Shown one piece after another: positions 34,539-45,300 of a stretch of DNA of 64,000 nucleotides (position 1 is the stretch's first letter; the number at the start of each line of letters is the position of its first letter). Position numbers and translations under genes: made by a program. The DNA comes from Verrucomicrobiales bacterium. GTDB lineage: Bacteria; Verrucomicrobiota; Verrucomicrobiia; Limisphaerales; J093. The DNA lies in contig JACKPV010000028.1 in NCBI GenBank assembly GCA_024233305.1, positions 230,078-294,077 of the forward strand, written 5' to 3'. A model generated the notes under the pieces. That model worked only from the letters and a program-made list of their open reading frames with translations. It was not told where the DNA came from and ran no database searches.

Positions 34539-35221
34539 TATCGTCCATCCGCGGCCGTTGACGAGGTCGTTGCGGCCAGGCGCTGGTCAAGAGCCGGCTG
34601 CGTCATGGCTTCCTCTGGCCAGAATTGGCGCTCGATGATCTCGCCTTGTCGCATGACCGCGCGCGCCTTGAGGCGACCACTGGCAAACCACGCGCGCGAA
34701 ACGCCGTCCGGCTTCCCGTCCGTGAACTTGATTTCCTCGGAGAGCACCCCGTTCTCGTGCCAACGCCGGAACCAGCCGTTGAGTTCACCGCCCGCCAGGT
34801 GAGCCTCCGAGAGCTTCGCGCCGGACGCATACCACAGGGTCCGCACGCCCTGCGACAGACCCGCGACGAACTGCTCGGAAACCTGCCGTTGCCCGTTCGG
34901 ATGCCATCCTTCCGAAAGCCCCTCGAGCCGGCCCGCAACCACCTCCGTTCGCGACCGCAGTGCGCCGTCCGGGTAATGCTCGACCGTCGTGCCGGTGAAC
35001 GCCGTTGACTCGCCCCGAACGAGGAGCCGGTCGTCCACTCGCACGAGGTTCGTGAACGCGACCTCGACCGGAACCAGGGCCGCGGGCGCCCGACCGGATG
35101 TCCACGAACCGTTGCCGCTGGCGCCGTCGCGGAGAACGAACGGCGCAACGACCGCCCCCACAAGCAACGTGACCGCAAAAGGCATCCAAAGCCGCCGCGG
35201 TTCCTTCGTCTCCTTGCCCAT
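34538..35221 (-). CDS. YwqK/MORN-repeat protein with N-terminal membrane anchor
   Basis: The product is 227 residues from the ATG at 35221. One hydrophobic segment (FAVTLLVGAVVAPFVL, about 14-29) anchors it. Repeats of the MORN_2/YwqK type follow: EHYPDGALRSRTEV, EGWHPNGQRQVSEQF, LWYASGAKLSEAH and RWHENGVLSEEIKF. These repeats form a beta sheet that usually binds other proteins; the YwqK name comes from an antitoxin role in Bacillus, which need not apply here. It is the last gene of the minus-strand giant-protein cluster, 138 bases after the preceding gene's stop. Confidence 0.85.
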   Translation of the reverse strand: MGKETKEPRRLWMPFAVTLLVGAVVAPFVLRDGASGNGSWTSGRAPAALVPVEVAFTNLVRVDDRLLVRGESTAFTGTTVEHYPDGALRSRTEVVAGRLEGLSEGWHPNGQRQVSEQFVAGLSQGVRTLWYASGAKLSEAHLAGGELNGWFRRWHENGVLSEEIKFTDGKPDGVSRAWFASGRLKARAVMRQGEIIERQFWPEEAMTQPALDQRLAATTSSTAADGR

Positions 35222-35358
35222 CAATGCCGGCCTGCATTCGAGAGGGCGCTCCGCGTTCGCGCGCATGGATGGACGACCCGGTTCGTTGCCTGTCGCGGAA
35301 GGCGTTGCAGCCGGATCCAACGGGAGAAGAGGCTTCATCAGGCAGACCCCGCGGAACG

Positions 35359-36306
35359 CTATTCAACCACCGCCCGGAACTGCCGATTGCCCGTAGCTCC
35401 CCCGGCAAACGGCACCTGGATTTGGACCTGCCGATAGCCCGTCGCCACGTAGTCGTCCACCAGCTCCCCCGGCGCACCGCCGTCGACCACGCGGAAGCTC
35501 GTCGGCGCCCATTCGCGCAGGTCCGAGGTCACTTCGAGACGATAGGTGCGTCCGCGGACCGCGAAGAAGTCGAGGCTGGCGTGTCCTTCCAGACTGAGAT
35601 CGGTGAAGGCCAGCCGGAACCCTTCGTTCGCGTTGAAGGCTTGGGTGCCCGCCCGGAACTCGTTCAAGTTGCTGAGCCCGTCGCCGTCCAGATCGCCGTC
35701 CGGCGTGACGTCCGAAAGATCGCCACCCAACGCGTCCAGCAAGGCCTGCTCCCACGCGTCCGGCAGCCCGTCGCCATCGGTGTCCACACCGAGCGTCAGG
35801 TCAAGGTGCGTGGCGCCGGCGGGTTCACCGAGGGCATGGGCGGCAAGGGCCATTTCGAGCGGCACGTAGGTCGTGGCCCCGATCTGCACTTTCAGCTGGA
35901 ACGGCTCGGATTGCTGCAGGGCGCTCGACTGATAGCGATCCAGCGCCCGCCCCGAGTCCATCGGCACGCGCATGCGGTAGTTCACGCCCGGCTCGGTCGA
36001 GGCAGCTATGTTCACCTGGATCCCGGCGGCGTCAGCGGTTTGGATGAACACCTCCGCTCCGGCCACATCGAGCGGCGCGCCCCACTGGTTCCGCACCATG
36101 CCGAAAAGGGTATGATGGGGAGCCGGCGGAAACGCGGAAGCCGTCGGCGCCGCCACCAGCAGGGCGGCCGCCAGCCAGGGAACCCGCCACCCGCCCGTTC
36201 CCCTGCCCCGTGCCCACCAGTTCATCCCGAAAGCAAGCGTCCGCCACAAGGAGTCCCCGGACCTGGATCCCGGTGTCCGGTTTTCTGTCAGGTTCATTGC
36301 ATTCAT
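35359..36306 (-). CDS. Secreted protein with calcium-type (TSP3-like) Asp-rich repeat
   Basis: The product is 315 residues from the ATG at 36306, 20 bases after the stop of the giant gene. It has a hydrophobic signal segment ending in AAPTASAFP. Residues about 70-165 look like a beta-rich domain. The segment GVDTDGDGLPDAWEQALLD with DGDLDGDGLSNLNEF (about 173-222) is a pair of calcium-binding DxDxDG motifs seen in TSP3/EF-hand repeats of Verrucomicrobia and Bacteroidetes surface proteins. The C-terminal part resembles the LEVTSDLREWAP module found at the end of many such secreted proteins. It probably works with the giant protein at the cell surface. Confidence 0.8.
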   Translation of the reverse strand: MNAMNLTENRTPGSRSGDSLWRTLAFGMNWWARGRGTGGWRVPWLAAALLVAAPTASAFPPAPHHTLFGMVRNQWGAPLDVAGAEVFIQTADAAGIQVNIAASTEPGVNYRMRVPMDSGRALDRYQSSALQQSEPFQLKVQIGATTYVPLEMALAAHALGEPAGATHLDLTLGVDTDGDGLPDAWEQALLDALGGDLSDVTPDGDLDGDGLSNLNEFRAGTQAFNANEGFRLAFTDLSLEGHASLDFFAVRGRTYRLEVTSDLREWAPTSFRVVDGGAPGELVDDYVATGYRQVQIQVPFAGGATGNRQFRAVVE

Positions 36307-36325
36307 GCTCGGTTTCCGGAGGATT

Positions 36326-39300
36326 TTAATTGCCGGCATAGGAGTAGGTGACGAAGTGAAGCTTGATGTCGCGCACCGTGCGGAGGAACCGCTCGATGCC
36401 CTCATTCGGATTGGCCAGCAGTTCCTTGCCGGGGATCACCAGCTTCCATTTGCTGTTCCAGACCGACCGCCCGATGAGCCGGTTGTTAGTGAACTGGGAA
36501 CGTTGCAGCCCGCCGGAACTCGTATAGATGCCCGGGCTGAAGACGTTCGCCGAGGAAACGGGCCGGAAGGCCTGGTGCTTGCGGATGGCAAACAGTTCCT
36601 CGGAAAGCGAATCCGCCGACTGCCACAGCGTTGTGGTGGAGAAGTCCGAACCACCGATGTTGAACGGCAGGGGGACCGCCACATCGTCCACATTCCAGGT
36701 GCGCACCTCGCTCGCGTCGCCCAAGGGCGGGCTGCGCATCGAGTCCACGCCCACCGGCACAAGATAGAGATACGGCGTCGCAGCCAGGGCGTCCGGATCG
36801 AGGAAGGTGATATCGGGTCCGTTGCCCGCCTGCCCGGTGACACCGGCGTTCGCGGCCGGATCAGCCATCCCCACGTAGCCCTCGAGGGCGACGCCGGCGG
36901 CGAAGATCTTCGTGGCAAACGAACTCACCGGGAAGCGGCTGTCCCCGCCGCCGATGGGTCGCCCGAACAGGTTCAGGCCATCGGCGATGGCCGTGCTGAA
37001 CTCGAAAACGAATCCCGGCACGGGCAAGCCGTTACCACCATCCAGCTGCAGGCAGTAGCGCCGCACGTCGGGATCGTCGAGCAGGTTGTCGCGGCGCGCC
37101 TCGTGGAGCACGTTTTGCCAAATCGGATCCCCGACGTCGGTGGTCCGGATACGGAAGTTCTCGTGCCGCAGGGACACGGTCGTGCCGTAAGCGTCCGGGT
37201 TGTTGAAGCCCAGCCGGCCCTTCACCACGTCCCAGTCGGCATGCATCTCGGCCAGGACACTCGAGAGGCCAGGATCGCCGGTGTTGCTGCCCGCGAACTG
37301 TGGTTCGCCGTCCTGTACCACGCCGAGGGCGCGGGCGTTGACGATCCGCTGGATGAACTCGCGACCCTGCGCCGTGCCCAGGAGGCCGGTCTCGTAGTCA
37401 TAGGCCTTGGCCGCCATGTAGGCATACTGGGCTGCGAGATCGAACAGGGTCTTATAGCGCTCGAGTTTCTCGTTGCGGAAGATGCGGAAGGCGGCGTCCC
37501 GCGTGCGATACCCCTGGATGATGGCCGCCGTGCGTTCGCGGTAGATCTCCCGTTCCTGCTGGATGCGGTCGCCCTCGGCGAGCAGCGTGCGGTATCGGCG
37601 CTGCGCGTCATCCAGTTCCTGCAAGCGGGCGTTGATGGTCATGAAGTGGTTGTTCATGCCGTAGACGGCATCACGCAGCTCGCTGGTGGCGTCACGCAGT
37701 TCTTGGTTCCATTCCTCCGGGGCAATCTTGTTGAACTCATCCAAGCGCGCCGCCTTCTCACTGGCATACTCGAGCGCCTGCTGGACTGCAAAAGCGGCAT
37801 ACCGAGCGATGGAGATTACATTCTGTGCCAAATCACCACTGAGCTTGGTCGTCGCTCGTGCAGCAAATGTAACATCGCCACCATTCGAAAAGCCGAAGAT
37901 AAGGCTCTTCGGAATCGCTTCGCTAAGTGTTTTCTGGGCCTCTCTGACATCGTTGGCAGCCAAGTTGAACGCGTAATCCGCCGTCGAGTGCGCCAGCTTC
38001 GCAGCCTCCGTTGCCTCCTTGAGTTGCAGCAGGTGGGCCTGCACCGCGCGGATCGTCTCGTGAGAGTTGACTTTCCAATCGAGTGATTGAATCGCCCAGT
38101 CCAGGTCGTACTTGGCCGCATCGGCCCAGTAGAACGCGGTAAACGCAGCGTTGCGCGCCTTGACGATTTCAGAGATCGCCTGCTGGATTTTGCCCGGCGA
38201 AGCGCGGCGGCCGGTCCACGTCACGGGCTTTTCGAAGAAGCCGTGAGACGAGAGGTTGAACTCCACCCAGAGGGTATGGTCGTTTTCCCATGCTTCCAGC
38301 GCCGGCGTGCCATCCACTGCGCCGTTCCGCGCCGGTTGTATGAAGTTGAAAAACGAGGACACCCCGTTCGTGCCATCCAGCCAGTCGGCAGTAAAGGTCT
38401 GAGTGTCGATCTTAAAGGTGACATCCGCCGCGGGATCGAGCAGTCCATTGAAGTTCCGCTCGACGACGTCGATGTAGGTGAAGTGGACCAGGTCGGGTCC
38501 CGCGTAACCGGTCCGGTAAGTCCTGCCAGGACCGATGTCCTCCGGGTAGGGCGTGCCGAACAGCTCGATCAGCGCGTTGGTGTAGGCCAGTTCCTGCTTG
38601 TCCACCGCCGCCCGCAGATCAGCCAGCGAATCCTCCTCGGAGCGCATCAAACGGGTCACGTCCTTGGCGTCGTCGAAGGCCGTCACCGCGTTGTCGAGTG
38701 CCTGGATCGCCCGGGCATAGATCTGCTCGAAGTGGGTCTGGTTCTCGCTGCCGACCACGACGTTCGGGTTCAGGTCGAAGGGAACGGTGGTCTCGGGCAG
38801 GCCCAGTGGCGTCAGACCGGACTCCGCATTGTCCATCGCCACCTGCAAGGACTCGACCACGGCAGGGAGTTCCTTCAACTCAGGTATCGTGGTGCGGTCT
38901 ACTTGCTGGATGGTGTCCTGGTGGGCCGGATCCGGATCGGTCTCGGGCACGATGGCATTGCCGACGATCCAGTTGAAATAAGCCCCTTGCGCCGTGCGTG
39001 AGGCCCAGTGATCAAGCCCCCAGGAACGGGTGCGCTTGTTGCTGCTGCGCGTGCCACGGAAATGCCTCCAGCCGTTGCCGGCGCCCGCGCGGTATTCCTT
39101 GCGCCAGGTAAGATCGAAGACCTGTTTGCCGGTGCGCGCCAACGCCCCGGCCGCCGCGGCCAGTTTGCGTTCGTCCTGGTAATCCACCGTCACCGGCTTG
39201 CCCAACACCAGCACCGCCTCGCTCCGCGGCACCCAGTCGAAGTTCGGGTTCAGGAACAGGTGGTAGTAGCCTTTGAGCGCCGTCAGGTAGTGACCGTAGG

Positions 39301-42300
39301 CATCCCCGTGTCCCTGCGGGTAGAGACGCTGTGCATCGGCCGCGTCCACTCGTCCGTCGGTATTCTGGTCGAGGATGTTGTAGTTGAGGGCATAGACGAC
39401 CTCACCGGCGTCGATGCCGCGCGTGTAGTTCCAAACCATGCGGTTGTAGACCGGACGCGTTTCGACGCCGGGCACGAGGAAGTCGTCGCGCCCACGCAAC
39501 ATGGAAAGCTCCTCCTCGAGCAGTGAGGGAAGCTGGCCTTTGAACGAGAACAGCGCGGTGGCAATGTCGCCGTAAGTGCTGTCGGCGGTACCGATACCGA
39601 TGGTGGGATTGGCGGCGTCCACGGCGGCCTCGTTGCCGAGCATCATGTAGAGATCGTTGAGGTAGCCCGCCGCCAGTAGGAGGGCATCGTTGGCGGGGCC
39701 GTAGTTGATGTTGCCGTCGATGCTGAGATTTCGCCCGCGGTTCAGCACGGTTTCATAAATCTCGATCAGGCCGTAATCATTGATCGAGTCGAGGTTGAGG
39801 GCGATGTCGCCCTCCCAACGCGGGCCAGCCTGGGTAATCAGGCTCACGTCCGTGCTGACCGAGTTCTCGAACAGGTCGGTGAGGCGCTGGTTGAACGGGT
39901 TGATCCCCGCCAGCACCCGCTTGATCCAACCTTCGGCCAATTGCGGCTCGGTCCACTGGGACCAGGCGATCGGATTCCCGTCCGCGGACACCTGTGCGTA
40001 GCGCATCGTCAGGTAGTTGTCTGTCAGGCTCCGCACATCGGCCGTTTCGCCCAACACCGCCCGCAGGCCGTCATGTCCCGAATCGAGCACCAGCCAGGGG
40101 GTCCCTGGCGCCGTGACCAGATCGGAAGCCACGAAGCCCTCGATCCGAACCTTGAATTCGAGCGCCGCGTCGGGGACAGCGGAAGTGAAGAACTCGACCG
40201 CCAACCGGCTCCGTTTGAGCCCGCCGCCGCTGTCGACCGCCCCGGCCAACTCCGTCAACGGCAGCTTGAAGTAGCGGGCGAGACGGGGGGACGCCAGTGC
40301 CGGGTCCGGGCTGTCCGATGCCGTATCCTCCGCCCCCAACCCACTGGCCGCGACGAGCCCCCCGTTTACGTAGAACTTGGCGCCAAGACCCGGGGGCAGG
40401 TCCAGGCCCATCCAAAGTTCGGCCAGCTCCCCGGCGGGCGGCGCGTCGAAGTGAGTGAAGGCGATGCTCGTTGGAACATCCGCCAACCCTCGTTCGGAAA
40501 GCCGGAAGACCTGCTCGGCAATCAGGCGGACGGCCTGATCCGGGTCGACGCTGACGTTCACGCTTGCCCCCGAGGCTGCCACGCTGCCAACCGTTACGTT
40601 CATCTGGGCTCCGTTGCTGGAACTCATGACCAGTTGGTTGCCAATGGTCAGGCAATGTGGCGTCACCTCGGGCACAAGGCTCTCACCCGCAATCGCTCGC
40701 ACGCCATCGCGCACCTCGGTCTCCTCCGCATCCGAAAGAGACTCCTGGTTCCATAGGGAATCCAACCGGGCTTCACCGGTGATGGCGGCAACGGCAACGA
40801 GGACCGCATCTTGTTCGTCTTCGGTCAGCAACTCCTCGTCCCACAGGAGGGCCAATGCGCTCCGCAGACTCGCACTCTCCTCGGATTTATCGGGGAACCC
40901 CGCCTCCGAACCGGAAACCACTGCCACTCCGCTGCGATCAAATACTCGGAAGTGAAGCGCGTCGGTCGTAAGGGTTCGACCGGTGATCGACGCGACCGCA
41001 TCAAGGACCGCGTCCTGCTGATCCTCGGGGATCGGGTCTTGCCCCCAAAGGGAGACCAGCCTCCCTGCCAACTCATTGATCTCGGTGGTTCGATCGTGAA
41101 AATCGACTGCCGACTTGTCAACCACAGCCTCTCCCTCTTGATCGAACACTTTAAAATGCAGCGTGTCATTGCTGATATCCCGGCCAATCACGACCAACCC
41201 GTTGCCCGAGGCGGGCATCTCGGAGAGGCCGGAAACGCTCACCAAACTCAGGTCGAACCGGTCCGAGAGGTCACGGGCAACCACCACCAATCCCTCGCCT
41301 GCATCGGGAACTTCTGAAAGACCGGCGACGGAGGTCAGCAGTAGGTCGAATCCAGCCAATTGCGCCTTGAAGGTCTCGATTTCCTCGGAGCGGTCCACCA
41401 CCTCGGTTTCCGGCTTGTCGAACACCAACTGCCCGTCGGGGCTGAACACCCTGAAGTGCAACGCGCCGGTCGGATATCGGCCGACCACCACCAGATTCTC
41501 GCCCGAGGCAGGAAGGTCTTGAGGCTGCGAAACGGATAGCAGTCGCGCCTCATGAGCAAAGCGAACGCGGAATTCCACCGCGCCAGCCTCCGTCACCGAG
41601 GCAAAGGGAATCTGGCTCACCGCTCGAATCGAGTAACGCCCCGTCCCCGGGTTGGTGATGTCCTGCGCCACCCGACCCGCGTCAAGCGTCCCGACGCCCG
41701 CGGCGCCGTCGGTCGCCAAGGGAAAGCGGACATGGGACCACGGGTTGGCCACCGAGAAGGCCTCCTGGATCAGCTTCGTGTAGGTGGCTGGAGGCTGGCC
41801 ATCCACGGGAGCGGAGATCCGCCACTCGAAGGCGTAACCATTCGTCCGCCCCCTCAGATCCACGACCTGCTGCAGGGTCAGCTTCTCGCTCAGCGGGTTC
41901 TCGGGCGCGATGACCTTCAACTCGCCGCGGTACAACTCCGGCGCCACCCGCAGGACATGGACCGAGACCGGATCGTCCGTGGGGGTGAAGGCTTCCCCGT
42001 TGCCGACAATCAACGAGACGTAACCGGTCCCTGGCCCAACGGCGGTGAGGGCGTAGGAATCCACGGCCACATCGTCGTCGCGCACCTCGGCGACCTCCCC
42101 CAAATCGGCCGTGGCGTCGTCCACTTCCTCGGGAGAATTCAAGGGCCGCGGGATGAACGTCCCCGGCCGTCCGGGGTTCTCGACGAACTGTTCGAGCACC
42201 GTGGCCAGTCGGTCGATGGCGGTATCCCAGGCCTGCTCCTGCGGATCGCCTGCGACGCACAGGTTCTTGAGCGTGGCCGTGTCGTTCGGTCCGGCCACGT

Positions 42301-45300
42301 TCACGAAGAGATAGTCGTCGCCCAGCGCGGCATCGATGAATTCTCCGGTAAACACCAGAGCGCCGCTCTCCCCACGATTTGGATCCAACCAGAAACGCTT
42401 CACCAGGTGCGGCGGGAGGTTCGGGAAAAAGATCTTGCCGCGCGAGGTCTCGCTGTTGATCGAGTCCGGCAGGTTCGCCCGGTCGAACTCGACCACCTTC
42501 TCACGCGTTGGGTCGTGCAGGACCACCGAAGGGCGGGTCCCGTCGATGGTCCCATCCGACGCCACCAAGGACTGTTGGTAGAGCACTTCCGCACTGGACT
42601 GCCCGCGCACCGCCGGCAGCCCACGCTTCGGATTGGTGAGGGTCTCTGCCATCTGCAGCACCGGCGCGTCCTCCGGCCAGACCGGGTGGTAGATGATTCC
42701 CAGCGCGTTGTCGTCGGCGAACTGGTCGCCGTTCCGGTTCCCGTACACCGCATCCCCGACGAACTGACCCGTGCTCACGTTGAAATGGCGCAGGTAGGGC
42801 GTCGCCGTGCCGGCGGGTGGCTGCTGCCCCAGGGGCAGGCTGGGAAAGAAGAACCCAGGCAGGGTGTTGTAGTAGAACCGCAGCGTGAAGCTCTCTTCCC
42901 GGCCCGGGAAATGCGGCCCGCGGTAGACCCACAGGTTCCCCTTCCGGTCGGTCACCGTGGCCGAACGGTAGAGTTCCTCGCGATCAAAGTTCCCTCCATC
43001 CACGAGCAACTCATTCCAACTGAGCATCCACTGATCAAAATGGTTGTCCGCCAGCTCGGTCCGACTCGGCACCAGCACCGCCCCGGCCTCCACCGCATTC
43101 GCTGTGGCTTCTTCCGGGCGTGGACGACCGAAGTCGAGGATGACGTAGGATGATGCACCATTCCCCTCCGCAATTAGGTTGGTCACGATGACGCTCCAAC
43201 CCTTTCCCTGCGATGGCAACGCCAGCAAAGCAGGCCCTAGCGGCAGCTTCGCCGCCGCGTCCGGGGCGACGCCAAACCGCCACCGCGTCGGAACCCCCGC
43301 CGGTTCGACGCCATCAGGCAGCGGAAGCATCGGAATTGGACGGTTGGTGGATGCCACGCCGGTCAGCGCGTCATGCGTGACGCGGGTGGGGTAAAACCAC
43401 TGGGTTGTCGTGCGGCCGTCCTGTAAGGCCAACGGCCAGAAGGGGCGGAACGCGTGGGCACCTTCCGTGGTCAGGGTCCAAGTCGCGGAGGGCTGTCCTG
43501 TTATCGATGTGACTTCCGCGACGATTCTTGCCACTTGCTCATCGCTGAGCTCCTCGATCTCCCATAGGCCGGCAGTATTGAGATACTGCTTGAGGCTTTC
43601 AATCGAGCTGGATTTCTCCGGGAAATCGCTCTCAGCCCCTTCTAGGATGATCTGGCCTTCTGCATCAAAAACCCTGAAGTGCAACTTGCTGCTGTCGCTG
43701 GAGACTTGAGCAACGACAACAAGCTCACTACCCGTATCGGGTATATCCTCCAAATCAGTAGCCGACACCAAAATCACGTCAACTGGGTTAATTCGCGAAC
43801 TGCTCACGAGCCAGCTGACGACCTCCTGGTTTAAGCTCTTGCTGCTTTGGCCGGGGATCTTCGGCGCAAACGCGGCCCCCATCAGCGGCAACGGCATGGG
43901 CGCCTGTAGAATGGACCCGGCCGGCCTGGCATACTCGAAGGTGATTCCCGCCTCGGGCTTCTCGCGCCGGACCCGGAAGGTGCGGATCGCCGGGCGCCCA
44001 TCCGGCGCGGTGTATTCAAGCAATACATAGGGATGCGAACTGTAGGTGGTGACGTCATGAGCCGTGATGTTCAGATCATCCCGCAGCGCATAGACCTGTC
44101 CCCCCTGCATCAACGCATGCTCCTCGTTGGGGTTGTAGCCGGGGTTGTTCCGGTCGTTCTCATAGTAGATCGAACCGGTGGCTTCCAGGCTGGGCAACGG
44201 GCCCGAACCATCATTGCTGGCCAGGATGATCTCGCTGCCGCCGGTCGGCCATAGGATCGTGTAGCGCCCGATGACCGCTGGCCAGTAACTGGCCTCGAAG
44301 CCCTGGGAGATGTCCACGGCGTTCTTGCGGAACCACCAGACTTCAAGCTGATTCTGGTTAGGGACGGCGTTGACTGGGATGATGGCGCCCTGGTTGGCCA
44401 GTTCGAATCCGTCAGCGAACGGATCGATATAGGCGGTGGGGTGATAGGAGTCCCCCTGACTGGACTGGATGTAGCCAGCGAGATAGTCAGGATCGAGACC
44501 GCCGCCCAGCTCCCCGTCCGGAGCGGTGATCCGTTGGCCGACGTACACGGTCTGCGTCACCACGCGCGGACTAACAAACTTGTTGGTCCAGACGAATCCG
44601 TCCGACCCGTTCCAGGCGCCGAGGCTAGCCGCCACGCTTCGGGCGAACCCGGCGCCGTTGCCGCCACGCAGGGCGTCGTCGAGCCACGAGAACACACGTT
44701 CGAACCGGATGTACTCGCCGGAAGTGAACTGCAGCAGCGCGCGATGCGCAGGGTAGCGCTCGTTCAAGACAGAGTAATAGGCGAAGCTCTCAGTCAGCTT
44801 GCCCCGCGGCTCATCCAGCGGGTCTTGGTAAGCAATCTGCGGCGCGCTCGCGGCGGGCAGCGGCACGGCGGTGGCCCGGGCCTCTTCCTCGGTAGCCACC
44901 AGCGGGCGGACATAGTGTGTGTAGCGACTCGCCTCAGTCGGCCACACCATCGCATAACGGACATAGCGGTAGGGCCAGAGCAGACCTTGCACCCCCTCCT
45001 CCAGCCAGTGCATCTGGAAGTCATTCAGGTGCTTGGTTTCTCGCACCGCGTAGTAGTCGAACCGTCCGGTGCCGGCCACGCTGTGGCGGAAGGCAAACGA
45101 CTGCCCCACCGTAAGCAACGGATCGGGCGAAAGCTCCGGAGTGCCGGGTGGCGGGTCGCCGTCAAACGGCGTCAACAGTTCGCCAAGCTCAACGGTGCGA
45201 TCCTCTGCCGTGGGGCGTTGCACGACCTCCACCAGTTCGTAGCCGAGCTGGTCATGCACATCCCGCCCCCCCAACGTGCCCTTCTTGTCGCCCAGCAGTT

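Larger units (their letters stand above)
40676..41548 (-). repeat. Module A of the giant gene, containing nested modules B and C
   Basis: Reading on the minus strand, module A begins at EARLLSVSQPQDLPASGENL and runs to SEEIETFKAQL. It is then interrupted by module B (40763-41356) and resumes with DSLWNQESLSDAEETE to AIAG. Joined, the two halves form one complete module. Flanking sequences outside are unrelated to the module. Confidence 0.85.
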
